A program made the translations under genes and the position numbers. The notes beneath the pieces are model-generated. The model worked only from the letters and a program-made list of their open reading frames with translations, searched no databases and was not told the origin of the DNA. A stretch of DNA of 64,000 bases from the NCBI GenBank assembly GCA_016715405.1, contig JADKAE010000017.1:62001-126000 (forward strand), in the 5' to 3' direction. This document shows positions 45,693 through 54,015 of this stretch, one piece after another; the stretch's first letter is position 1, and the number at the start of each line of letters is the position of its first letter. The DNA comes from Saprospiraceae bacterium. Its GTDB lineage: Bacteria > Bacteroidota > Bacteroidia > Chitinophagales > Saprospiraceae.

Positions 45693-45818
45693 ATGGATTA
45701 TATTACCAAGCCGGGCGGCGTGGCAAAGGTACTGGCTACCATTTTCGGCATCCTGGTATACATCATCGGACTGTGGATGGGTTCTGTTTTGGGGTTGGAT
45801 GGGACGTTGTGGAATTAA
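45693..45818 (+). CDS. Possible 41-residue single-helix membrane protein
   Basis: An ATG-to-TAA frame of 42 codons begins three bases after the repeat at 45616-45690. The product starts M-D-Y-I-T-K-P-G-G-V-A-K, followed by a hydrophobic helix (V-L-A-T-I-F-G-I-L-V-Y-I-I-G-L). Basic residues before the helix and a short polar tail suit a small inner-membrane protein. No promoter or recognised homologue is visible, so it may be chance. Confidence 0.35.
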   Translation: MDYITKPGGVAKVLATIFGILVYIIGLWMGSVLGLDGTLWN

Positions 45819-46263
45819 TAGATATCCTAGTTTAAAACACCCTCTGTGGAAAACTTTTTGTTCTATCATTTCGTCTTCTTCTTGAGATGCTGTTACTTTG
45901 AAGGCGCCGCGGGACGAGTTTTTTACCACAGAGTTAAACGGAGTGACGCAGAGTTCGTTTCGACTCCGCTCAACGAACGGCAGGGATCGCAAAGTCTGCC
46001 CACTCGCACCCCTAACCCCTAAAGGGGAACCTCAACGTAAACTGGTTCTCCTGGATAGTGGGAGGGCTCCCCTTTAGGGGCTGGGGGCGTGAGCAGGGAT
46101 TCGCGTAATTGTGGAGGCGCAAAGTCTGCCCACTCGCACCCCTAACCCCTAAAGGGGAACCTCAACGTAAACTGGTTCTCCTGGATAGTGGGAGGGCTCC
46201 CCTTTAGGGGCTGGGGGCGCAGAGAAGGGCATTATAGCATCGCACAGTCTAAATCAACATAAT
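45819..46263. other. 445-bp repeat-rich spacer before dnaE
   Basis: No gene is seen. It contains a single arm of the GCAGAGTT family (about 45924-45955), the second copy of the 35-bp repeat (45956-45990), and two copies of a 102-bp hairpin-forming repeat (45988-46219). No clear promoter for dnaE was found. Confidence 0.7.
45988..46219. repeat. 102-bp direct repeat, two identical copies
   Basis: The copies at 45988-46089 and 46118-46219 appear identical and are offset by 130 bases, with a 28-bp spacer. Each forms a hairpin through ACCCCTAACCCCTAAAGGGG and its near complement at the far end. Identity suggests recent duplication or gene conversion. Confidence 0.9.
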
Positions 46264-49200
46264 ATGCCGGAGTTCGTACACCTCCATTGTCACACCCAAT
46301 ATTCACTGCTCGATGGCGCTGCCGATATCAGCACCATGATGGACAAGGCTGCCGGCAACGGCATGAAGGGGGTAGCGCTTACCGACCACGGCAATATGTT
46401 CGGCGCGTTTAAGTTTGTGGCGGAAGCCGAGAAGCGCGGGCTCAAACCTATCGTGGGCTGCGAGTTTTATATGGTGCCCGACCGGCATAAGAAGTCGTTC
46501 TCCCGCTCGAACGGGGAACAGGATGCGCGTTTTCACCAACTGCTGCTGGCCAAAAACCAGCAGGGCTACCAGAATCTCTCCAAGCTTTGCTCGCTCGGGT
46601 ACATCGAGGGGTTGTACAGCAAATACCCGCGCATCGATAAGGAGTTGGTGGCGCAATACCACGAAGGACTGATCGCTACGAGTTGCTGTCTCGGCGCGGA
46701 AATTCCGCAGGCTATCCTGCACGGCAAATTGGAGGAGGCCGAAACACTGCTGAAGTGGTGGCTCGACATCTTTGGAGAAGACTACTACATCGAATTACAG
46801 CGCCACCGCGGCCTCGAAAATATCGACGGACTGGGCGTGAGCCAGGAGGATATAAACCAGGAGTTGCTCAAGCTGGCGAAGAAGTATAATGTGAAGGTGA
46901 TCGCCACCAACGACTCGCACTACGTGGAGGAAGAGGACTGGGCGCCACACGATATTTTGTTGTGTGTAAATACCAACAGTCTGCTCGAAGAAGAAGAGCG
47001 CTTCCGCTTTCCCAGTTCCGATTTTTATTTTAAAACAAAAGAGGAAATGGGGCAGATGTTCCACGACGTGCCGGAGGCGCTGGATACTACGCTCGAAATT
47101 TTTGATAAAATAGATACCCTCAAACTCAAACGCGACGTGCTGCTGCCGGCATTTCCCGTGCCGGAGGGCTTCCTGAGCCAGGACGACTACCTGCGCCACC
47201 TTACTTTTGAAGGCGCCAGAAGGCGCTACGGCAGCATTACCGCCGAAATAGAAGAACGACTCAATTTCGAGCTGGAGGTTATCAAAAACTCGGGATATCC
47301 CGGGTATTTTTTGATCGTGCAGGACTTCACCAATACCGCCCGCAGTATGGGCGTGAGCGTGGGGCCTGGCCGCGGTTCGGCGGCGGGCTCGGCGGTAGCG
47401 TATTGCACCGGCATCACCAACGTAGACCCCATCAAATACGACCTGCTGTTTGAGCGCTTCCTCAACCCAGAGCGCGTATCGATGCCCGACATCGACATCG
47501 ACTTCGACGACGTGGGCCGCGAGAAGGTGATTAACTACGTGATCGACAAATATGGCCGCAACCAGGTGGCGCAGATCGTCACCTACGGTACCATGGCCGC
47601 CAAGCTGAGCCTGCGCGACGTGGGACGGGTGATGAACATCCCCCTTGCCGAAGTGGACCGGGTGTCGAAATCTTTCCCCAGTCACTTGCAGGCCACCCTC
47701 AAAAAGGTATTGCACAAAGGCGGGATTGACCCCAAACTCAAAGAAGAACTCAACTCCGAAGAACTCGAAAGGGCTAACCGCTTCCGCGATCTGGCCGCCA
47801 ACGACGACCCCGTGGGGCGCATGATCAATACGGCCATGAAACTCGAAGGTTCGGTGCGCAATACCGGCATCCATGCCTGCGGCGTGGTGATTACCCCCGA
47901 CGAGATCACCAAATACGTGCCCGTAAAGGTGGACAAAGACGCCGATATGCTCATCACGCAGTTTGACAACAGCGTGGCCGAGTCGGCGGGTTTGCTCAAA
48001 ATGGACTTCCTGGGCCTCAAAACGCTCTCGATCATCAAAGACGCCGTGGTGATGATCAAAGAAAACCACGGCATAGAAATCGACCCCGACGAAGTACCCC
48101 TCGACGACGAGAAGACTTACCAGCTATTCCAACGCGGCGAAACGGTGGCGATATTCCAGTATGAAAGTACGGGAATGCAGAAGTACATGAAAGAGCTGTC
48201 GCCCACCACTTTTGAGGACCTCATCGCCATGAACGCCCTGTACCGCCCGGGCCCGCTCGAATACATCCCCAATTTCATTGCCCGCAAGCACGGCCGCGAG
48301 GCCATCACTTACGACTTGCCGGCGATGGAGGAGTTTTTGAAAGATACCTACGGCATTTCGGTATACCAGGAGCAGGTCATGCTGCTGTCGCAAAAGCTGG
48401 CTAATTTCAGCAAAGGCCAGGCCGACGTATTGCGCAAAGCAATGGGTAAAAAGCTGAAATCGGTGCTCGACCAGATGTACCCAAAATTCCTGGAAGGCGG
48501 CGAAGCCAACGGTCACCCGCGACCCATCCTCGAAAAGGTCTGGAAAGACTGGGAGGCCTTCGCTTCTTACGCTTTTAATAAATCGCACTCCACCTGCTAC
48601 GCTTTTGTGGCCTTTCAAACGGCCTACCTCAAAGCGCACTACCCGGCGGAGTTTATGGCTTCGGTGCTCACCCACAACAAAAGCAACCTGTCGGATATCA
48701 CCTTCTTCCTGCAGGAATGCAAGCGAATGGGTATCACCGTATTGGGCCCCGATATCAACGAAAGTATCTCCGACTTCTCGGCCAACAAACGCCAGGAAAT
48801 CCGTTTTGGACTTTCGGCGCTGAAGGGAGTAGGGGAGGGACCGGTAGAGGCCATCCTCGAAGAACGGAAAGCCGGCGGGCCGTTCACCGGCATGTTCGAC
48901 CTGGTGCGCAGGCTGCCCCTGCAGGCCGTCAACAAACGCGTATTGGAGAGTCTGGTGCTGGGCGGCGCCTTCGACTGCTTTGAAACGGTGCATCGCGCGC
49001 AGTACTTCCGGCCATCCGACAAACACGACTCGCTGATCGAACACGCTTTGCGCTACGGCAATGCCTTCCAGGCGCAGAAGGCCCAGTCGGCCAACTCCCT
49101 GTTTGGCGGCACCTCGGAAGTGCTCATGGAAGAACCTCCGTTCCCGCCCTGCGAGCCCTGGAACCTCGCCGAAAAGCTAAGCCGCGAAAAAGAAGTCACG

Positions 49201-49797
49201 GGCATATACATCAGCGGCCATCCCCTGGATGATTACCGCATGGAGATCGATAATTTCACCACCTGCAATATCGACCAGTTGAGCGAGCACCAGCAAAAAC
49301 CCTCGATCAGCCTGGCGGGCATGGTCACCTCGGTGAAACACCTGGTGAGCAAAAACGGCAACGGCTACGGCGTTTTTGAGATCAGCGACTACACCGGCTC
49401 GATGGAATTCCGCCTGTTTAGCGAAGACTACCAAAAATTCAAACACCTTTTCGAGGTGGGGATTGCTTTATTTGTAAAAGGCAATTTCCAGAAAAGCTGG
49501 CGCGGCGAAGAGATGGAGTTCAAAATCAAGGAATTGAGCATGCTCGAAGGTATAAATCAGCGTATGACCGAGTCGATTACCCTGCGCCTGTCCGTGGATA
49601 AGCTCACCGGCGACCTCATCGACCGCATCGACGAGCTCTGTAAGCGCCACAAGGGCCAGCATAAGTTGCGCGTAGAATTGCTCGACCAATCGAAGCGCCT
49701 GCGCCTGGGCATGGTAGCCAAAGAACGCAAAGTGATGGCGGATAACGATTTTATTGGGGAGTTGGATAGGTTGGGGGTGGGGTATAAGGTGAATTGA
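46264..49797 (+). CDS. dnaE: DNA polymerase III alpha subunit
   Basis: This 1177-residue protein is the replicative polymerase. The N-terminal PHP domain starts H-L-H-C-H-T-Q-Y-S-L-L-D-G, with A-L-T-D-H-G-N-M. The palm has G-P-G-R-G-S-A-A-G-S and the catalytic aspartates in M-P-D-I-D-I-D-F-D-D near residue 410. A fingers and helix-hairpin-helix region follows (F-G-L-S-A-L-K-G-V-G-E-G). The OB-fold is near residues 1005-1085 (G-M-V-T-S-V-K-H-L). It is the DnaE1 type, without an exonuclease insert. It synthesises DNA within the polymerase III holoenzyme. A repeat hairpin begins at the stop codon, and tsaE follows. Confidence 0.98.
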   Translation: MPEFVHLHCHTQYSLLDGAADISTMMDKAAGNGMKGVALTDHGNMFGAFKFVAEAEKRGLKPIVGCEFYMVPDRHKKSFSRSNGEQDARFHQLLLAKNQQGYQNLSKLCSLGYIEGLYSKYPRIDKELVAQYHEGLIATSCCLGAEIPQAILHGKLEEAETLLKWWLDIFGEDYYIELQRHRGLENIDGLGVSQEDINQELLKLAKKYNVKVIATNDSHYVEEEDWAPHDILLCVNTNSLLEEEERFRFPSSDFYFKTKEEMGQMFHDVPEALDTTLEIFDKIDTLKLKRDVLLPAFPVPEGFLSQDDYLRHLTFEGARRRYGSITAEIEERLNFELEVIKNSGYPGYFLIVQDFTNTARSMGVSVGPGRGSAAGSAVAYCTGITNVDPIKYDLLFERFLNPERVSMPDIDIDFDDVGREKVINYVIDKYGRNQVAQIVTYGTMAAKLSLRDVGRVMNIPLAEVDRVSKSFPSHLQATLKKVLHKGGIDPKLKEELNSEELERANRFRDLAANDDPVGRMINTAMKLEGSVRNTGIHACGVVITPDEITKYVPVKVDKDADMLITQFDNSVAESAGLLKMDFLGLKTLSIIKDAVVMIKENHGIEIDPDEVPLDDEKTYQLFQRGETVAIFQYESTGMQKYMKELSPTTFEDLIAMNALYRPGPLEYIPNFIARKHGREAITYDLPAMEEFLKDTYGISVYQEQVMLLSQKLANFSKGQADVLRKAMGKKLKSVLDQMYPKFLEGGEANGHPRPILEKVWKDWEAFASYAFNKSHSTCYAFVAFQTAYLKAHYPAEFMASVLTHNKSNLSDITFFLQECKRMGITVLGPDINESISDFSANKRQEIRFGLSALKGVGEGPVEAILEERKAGGPFTGMFDLVRRLPLQAVNKRVLESLVLGGAFDCFETVHRAQYFRPSDKHDSLIEHALRYGNAFQAQKAQSANSLFGGTSEVLMEEPPFPPCEPWNLAEKLSREKEVTGIYISGHPLDDYRMEIDNFTTCNIDQLSEHQQKPSISLAGMVTSVKHLVSKNGNGYGVFEISDYTGSMEFRLFSEDYQKFKHLFEVGIALFVKGNFQKSWRGEEMEFKIKELSMLEGINQRMTESITLRLSVDKLTGDLIDRIDELCKRHKGQHKLRVELLDQSKRLRLGMVAKERKVMADNDFIGELDRLGVGYKVN

Positions 49798-49901
49798 TGT
49801 GCTAATTTGCTAATTTGGTAAGTGGCTAGTAATTAAAGAATAATAAATAATCAGCACATCAGCACATCAGCACATCAGCACATTAGCACATCAGCACATT
49901 T
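49796..49901. repeat. Tandem-unit hairpin, ATGTGCTA/AATTTGCT family (copy 2)
   Basis: The left arm 49796-49818 has three units and the right arm 49852-49900 has six AGCACATC/AGCACATT units, the same words as at 28651-28787. It begins inside the dnaE stop codon and ends one base before the tsaE start codon, so it occupies the tsaE ribosome-binding region. Confidence 0.9.
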
Positions 49902-50318
49902 ATGTTGGAAATCAACATCACTAGCATAGTAGACTGGGACAATGCCGCCGCCCAACTCATTACCTGGGCCGGCGAGCGCCGAAAATTTGCCTTCTACGGC
50001 GAGATCGGCGCGGGGAAGACTACCTTTATACAGGCCATTTGCCGGTATCTGGGGGTTGGCGATTACGTGGCCAGTCCCACGTTTGCATTGGTGCATGAAT
50101 ACGCCGGTAGCGGAGCTAATCGCGTATTTCACCTCGACTTATACCGCTTGCGCAACATACAGGAAGCCCTCGATATCGGCATAGAAGAATACCTGGATAG
50201 CCCCGATTATTGCTTCATCGAATGGCCGGAAATCATCGAACCTTTGTTGCCCGAAGATATCGTGCGGGTAAAAATCGCCGCCGATTCAAATTCCCACCGA
50301 AAAGTTGTAATTTTGTAA
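49902..50318 (+). CDS. tsaE: tRNA threonylcarbamoyladenosine biosynthesis ATPase TsaE
   Basis: This 138-residue P-loop protein has Walker A G-E-I-G-A-G-K-T-T near residue 34. V-A-S-P-T-F-A-L-V-H-E-Y (switch region) and H-L-D-L-Y-R-L follow, then F-I-E-W-P-E-I. All are diagnostic for TsaE. It supports TsaD/TsaB in making t6A at position 37 of ANN-decoding tRNAs. The repeat hairpin ending immediately upstream could sequester its start region. Alanine dehydrogenase follows after 37 bp and is probably cotranscribed. Confidence 0.96.
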   Translation: MLEINITSIVDWDNAAAQLITWAGERRKFAFYGEIGAGKTTFIQAICRYLGVGDYVASPTFALVHEYAGSGANRVFHLDLYRLRNIQEALDIGIEEYLDSPDYCFIEWPEIIEPLLPEDIVRVKIAADSNSHRKVVIL

Positions 50319-50355
50319 ACCTGTCGCAAGCCGGGGAGCAAAAGTTACGAGGGCT

Positions 50356-51579
50356 ATGAGTGAAAAGAAAATACCTATTCCCAAAGAATTTACGGAAGCC
50401 AGTCTGCAGCCGCAATCAGAGATGTTGCAGGTTGAAAACCGCCATGGCAAATTGTATATCGGCATTCCGCGCGAGATTACCCTGCAGGAAAACCGCATAG
50501 CACTTGTACCTGCTTCGGTGGCCTTGCTTATCGCCCACGGCCACCGCATCGTAGTAGAGACCGGCGCCGGGGAGCGCTCCAGCTTTTCCGACCACGATTA
50601 CTCCGAAGCCGGCGCAGAGATCGCCTATAGCTCGGAGCAAGTCTACAAGGCCGACATGATCATCAAGGTGGCCCCGCCCACCCTCGAAGAGATCGAGTGG
50701 ATGCACCCCAACCAGATCCTGATCTCGCCCCTGCAATTGCCCATCATCAACGCTGATTATATCAACAGGCTGCGCCAGAAACGCGTCATTGCCCTGGCGA
50801 TGGAGTATATCAAAGACGAGTCGGGCGCTTTTCCTATTGTGCGCATTATGAGCGAGATGGCCGGCATCAGCGCTATGCTGACGGCTGCCGAACTCATGAC
50901 TAAAACCGGCGGCGGTAAGGGGATTTTGCTTGGCGCAATTTCGGGGGTGCCCAGCGCTAAGGTGGTGATCCTGGGCGCCGGCGTGGTAGCCGAATACGCT
51001 ACGCGTACCGCTCTCGGCTTCGGCGCGGAGGTGCGCATTTTCGACGATAATATTTATAAATTAAAACGCATACAAAGCCAGGTGGGAAGACCGCTTTACA
51101 CGTCTTCGATGAATCCCATCTACCTCGAGCGCGAACTGCTCAACGCAGAGGTTGTCATCGGCGCCGTCCACTCCGAATCGGGCCGCACACCGGTGATAGT
51201 CAGCGAAGAAATGGTAACGAAAATGCGCCCCGGCGCGGTGATTATCGATGTGAGCATCGACCAGGGCGGATGTTTTGCGACTTCAGAGGTCACCTCGCTG
51301 CACAAACCGACATTCATAAAACACGGGGTGATTCACTATTGCGTGCCCAATATGGCTTCCAATATTAGCCGTACCGCCTCCATCGCGGTAAGCAATATCA
51401 TGACGCCCCTGCTGTCGCGCGCCGCCGGCACGGGCAGTATTGAACACATGATGTTCTCTAATCCCGGTCTCCGTCACGGCGTCTATACCTACAAAGGCTG
51501 CCTGACGAATGAATACCTGGGCAGGCGTTTCTCCATCAAATCTACCGACCTGGAGCTGTTGATTACGTCTAATCTCTGA
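50356..51579 (+). CDS. ald: Alanine dehydrogenase / PNT-domain oxidoreductase
   Basis: This 407-residue enzyme has the AlaDH/PNT N-terminal domain (I-G-I-P-R-E-I-T-L-Q-E-N-R-I-A-L-V-P, then G-A-G-E-R-S-S-F-S-D). The NAD-binding domain has V-V-I-L-G-A-G-V-V-A-E-Y-A. A-M-E-Y-I-K-D-E and R-I-M-S-E-M-A-G follow the substrate region, and V-D-V-S-I-D-Q-G-G lies near the C terminus. The expected reaction is reversible NAD-linked deamination of L-alanine to pyruvate. The sequence is somewhat longer at the N terminus than classical Ald, as in other Bacteroidota. A repeat hairpin follows the stop. Confidence 0.92.
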   Translation: MSEKKIPIPKEFTEASLQPQSEMLQVENRHGKLYIGIPREITLQENRIALVPASVALLIAHGHRIVVETGAGERSSFSDHDYSEAGAEIAYSSEQVYKADMIIKVAPPTLEEIEWMHPNQILISPLQLPIINADYINRLRQKRVIALAMEYIKDESGAFPIVRIMSEMAGISAMLTAAELMTKTGGGKGILLGAISGVPSAKVVILGAGVVAEYATRTALGFGAEVRIFDDNIYKLKRIQSQVGRPLYTSSMNPIYLERELLNAEVVIGAVHSESGRTPVIVSEEMVTKMRPGAVIIDVSIDQGGCFATSEVTSLHKPTFIKHGVIHYCVPNMASNISRTASIAVSNIMTPLLSRAAGTGSIEHMMFSNPGLRHGVYTYKGCLTNEYLGRRFSIKSTDLELLITSNL

Positions 51580-51583
51580 TGGT

Positions 51584-51665
51584 AGTCAGGGCTCAGGGCT
51601 TAGGGCTTAGCGCTAATCGCTAGGCCCTGAGCCCTGAGCCCTGAGCGCTAATACCTAACCCTAGG
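51584..51665. repeat. Tandem-unit hairpin, CAGGGCT/TAGGGCT family (copy 2)
   Basis: 7-nt units CAGGGCT, CAGGGCT, TAGGGCT, TAGCGCT in the left arm face AGCCCTG units repeated three times plus AGCGCTAA in the right. It follows the alanine dehydrogenase stop by a few bases. Confidence 0.88.
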
Positions 51666-51736
51666 TATCCCCCTCCCTAATCTTTGTATTCCCTTTTTCC
51701 ACACATTTTGGTATTGGCCAAGTGGTGCGAAGCGCT

Positions 51737-51767
51737 TAGTTTTGTCCTTTGTTTAGAATTAATCTAA
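51737..51767 (+). promoter_or_regulatory. -7 box (TAGTTTTG) and possible operator of the iron operon
   Basis: TAGTTTTG at 51737-51744 is 45 bases before ATG 51789. Just downstream, TTAGA (51753-51757) and TCTAA (51763-51767) form an inverted repeat around the expected transcription start. That would suit a repressor such as Fur, but the site is not a recognised consensus. Confidence 0.4.
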
Positions 51768-51788
51768 TTTAATATAAAAACAAAAAAG

Positions 51789-52883
51789 ATGAACTACCTA
51801 CGCGCCTTATTCCTGCTTTCCACCATTTTGGTAGCCGCTTCATCTTGTAAAAAAGACGAGAACGAATACCCCATACCCGATTCGTACAGCTTCGAAAACG
51901 TAAATTATAGCGGCCAATTGCAGCGACTGGCCATGCTTACCGAGTTGAAATCCTACCTGCAATCGGCCAATACGCCGGGTACCGTGCTCGATGCCGGCCG
52001 CCTGCATGCCATGTACGCCAACAACGCCGGCGAAGCAGGTTGGTCCGGTAGCTATGATGCGAGCAAACAACTGCGCGACAAGACCTTAGAACCGCAGCGC
52101 GCTCTTTTTGACCAATTATTATCTGCCATAGCCGCTGCCAGCGCATCTGCGCAGCCCGCAGCGCCCGGACAAGCCGGGGTGGCCACCACCACCGACGGCG
52201 CCAAACGCTACCTGCTCAACGAAGGAGGTGTGGAACTGGCCCAGGTGATCGAAAAGGGACTGATGGGGGCTTGCTTTTACTACCAATCTACCGCCGTCTA
52301 CTTCGGCGCCGACAAAATGAACGTCGACAACGAAACCGTGACTCCCGGCGAAGGCACCGCCATGCAGCACCACTGGGACGAGGCCTTCGGCTACCTCGGC
52401 GTGCCCGTCGATTTCCCGCTGAATACCTCGGGACTATACTTCTGGGGCAATTACGCCAACCAGCGCCACGCCCTGCTGGGCTGCAACGATAAGCTCATGG
52501 ACGCCTTTCTGCGGGGCCGCGCCGCCATTAATAACAAAGACTACGACACACGCGACGAAGCCATCGCCGAGATCCGGGAAAACTGGGAACTCGTGGCCGC
52601 CGCCACCGCTATTAGCTATCTCAACGTCGCCATTAACCGCTACGACGACCCGGCTGCCCGGGCCCATGCTCTGAGCGAAGCTGTTGCTTTCATCTACAGC
52701 CTGCAATTCAACCCGGATAAACGCATCGATAACCTACAGGTCGCCAGTCTGTTGGCCACTATCGGCGGCGACTCTGATTTTCTACAAATGAATTTTTACC
52801 AAACTATACCACAAGCCCTGCAAACAGCCAAAAACACGCTGGCCGGCTACTACGACCTGCAGCAATTGCAAGATCAATTTTAA
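51789..52883 (+). CDS. DUF4856 lipoprotein
   Basis: This 364-residue protein has a lipoprotein signal ending A-A-S-S-C (Cys20). Matches to DUF4856 include S-Y-S-F-E-N-V-N-Y-S-G-Q near the start, Q-V-I-E-K-G-L-M-G-A, M-Q-H-H-W-D-E-A-F-G-Y-L-G-V-P and Y-D-T-R-D-E-A-I-A-E-I-R. The family is mostly helical and related to imelysin-type proteins. It occurs with imelysin and TonB receptors in Bacteroidota iron-uptake clusters, as here. It is probably an envelope metal-binding or metal-handling lipoprotein; no direct biochemical function is known to me. First gene of a four-gene operon. Confidence 0.92.
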   Translation: MNYLRALFLLSTILVAASSCKKDENEYPIPDSYSFENVNYSGQLQRLAMLTELKSYLQSANTPGTVLDAGRLHAMYANNAGEAGWSGSYDASKQLRDKTLEPQRALFDQLLSAIAAASASAQPAAPGQAGVATTTDGAKRYLLNEGGVELAQVIEKGLMGACFYYQSTAVYFGADKMNVDNETVTPGEGTAMQHHWDEAFGYLGVPVDFPLNTSGLYFWGNYANQRHALLGCNDKLMDAFLRGRAAINNKDYDTRDEAIAEIRENWELVAAATAISYLNVAINRYDDPAARAHALSEAVAFIYSLQFNPDKRIDNLQVASLLATIGGDSDFLQMNFYQTIPQALQTAKNTLAGYYDLQQLQDQF

Positions 52884-52898
52884 CCAATACCTAATACC

Positions 52899-54014
52899 AT
52901 GATCACCATCAAAAAACTATGCATCGGTTTTACTTTTGTTATTTTGGTTGCCGGCGCCTGCAACGATACCAACCAATCGCCCTGTGTGAGCGAGCAGGAC
53001 CAATCCGCCGTATTCCAAAACATAGCCGACAACCTGATCATACCGGGTTATGAAGACCTGAATACCAGGCTGGCTGCGCTCCAATCCGCCACCCAGGCCT
53101 TCACCGAAGACCCCGCCACAGCCCAACTGGAGGCCCTGCGCAACGCCTGGAAAGCCGCTTACCTAAGCTGGCAGCGCGTAGCGCAATACGAATTCGGTCC
53201 GGCTGAAGACCGGCAACTGCGCGCCTTTCTCAATGCCTTTCCGTTAGAAATGGCGGCAGTAGAGGCCCGGCTCAACTCGGGCAACTTTGTCTTCGACAAC
53301 GCGGAGACCTTCGACAAAGGCTTCCCCGCCCTCGACTACCTGCTCTACGGCGCAGGCGCTACCGAGGCCGACATCCTGGCGCAATACAGCACCGATCCGC
53401 TGGCCGATAACTACAAAGGTTACCTCACGGCCGTCACCTCACAAATGCAGCAATTCGTCAGTGAAACCTTGCAGGCCTGGACCGGCGGCTTCCGCCAGAC
53501 CTTCATCGCCAACACGGGCACCGCGGCGGGCGCCTCGCTCAGCCTGCTCATCAACGCCCTCAACGAGCACTACGAACTCATCAAACGCGACAAACTGGGC
53601 ATCCCGGTAGGCGCCGTCACGCTAGGTTTTCCCAACCCCGACAAAGCGGAGGCCTTTTATGCCGGCATTTCCGCCGAGCTGGCCCTCGAAGCCCTGCGCG
53701 CCGCTGAATCGCTTTACCTGGGCCGTGCCATCAATGGCGCCAACGGCGAAGGCCTCGACGACTACCTGCTGCAAGTGGCCGCCAAACAACAAGGCCAGGA
53801 CCTACACCCACTGATCGTCGACCAGTTCGAAGCGGCCATCGGGGCCCTGGCTGCCGTACCCGACCCCCTCTCCGAGACCATCGCCACCGATAAAGCCCTG
53901 GTAGAACTGGCCTACGTGGAAGTATCCGAGCAGGTGCGCCTGCTCAAGACCAACCTGCCCTCGCAGACCCGCATTGCCATTACCTACATCGACAACCCGA
54001 GCGACTCCGATTAA
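52899..54014 (+). CDS. Imelysin-family (M75-like) lipoprotein
   Basis: This 371-residue protein starts 15 bp after the previous stop, with a signal ending V-A-G-A-C (Cys21). The imelysin domain follows, with a first helical bundle (N-L-I-I-P-G-Y, A-W-K-A-A-Y-L-S-W-Q-R), then G-F-P-A-L-D-Y-L-L-Y-G and a second bundle. Imelysin-like proteins (IrpA, ICMP, EfeO relatives) are extracytoplasmic iron-linked lipoproteins. The G-x-H-x-x-E motif of the founding family is not evident, as in many Bacteroidota members. Its neighbours, a DUF4856 protein and a TonB receptor, support iron acquisition. Confidence 0.93.
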   Translation: MITIKKLCIGFTFVILVAGACNDTNQSPCVSEQDQSAVFQNIADNLIIPGYEDLNTRLAALQSATQAFTEDPATAQLEALRNAWKAAYLSWQRVAQYEFGPAEDRQLRAFLNAFPLEMAAVEARLNSGNFVFDNAETFDKGFPALDYLLYGAGATEADILAQYSTDPLADNYKGYLTAVTSQMQQFVSETLQAWTGGFRQTFIANTGTAAGASLSLLINALNEHYELIKRDKLGIPVGAVTLGFPNPDKAEAFYAGISAELALEALRAAESLYLGRAINGANGEGLDDYLLQVAAKQQGQDLHPLIVDQFEAAIGALAAVPDPLSETIATDKALVELAYVEVSEQVRLLKTNLPSQTRIAITYIDNPSDSD

Positions 54015-54015
54015 A

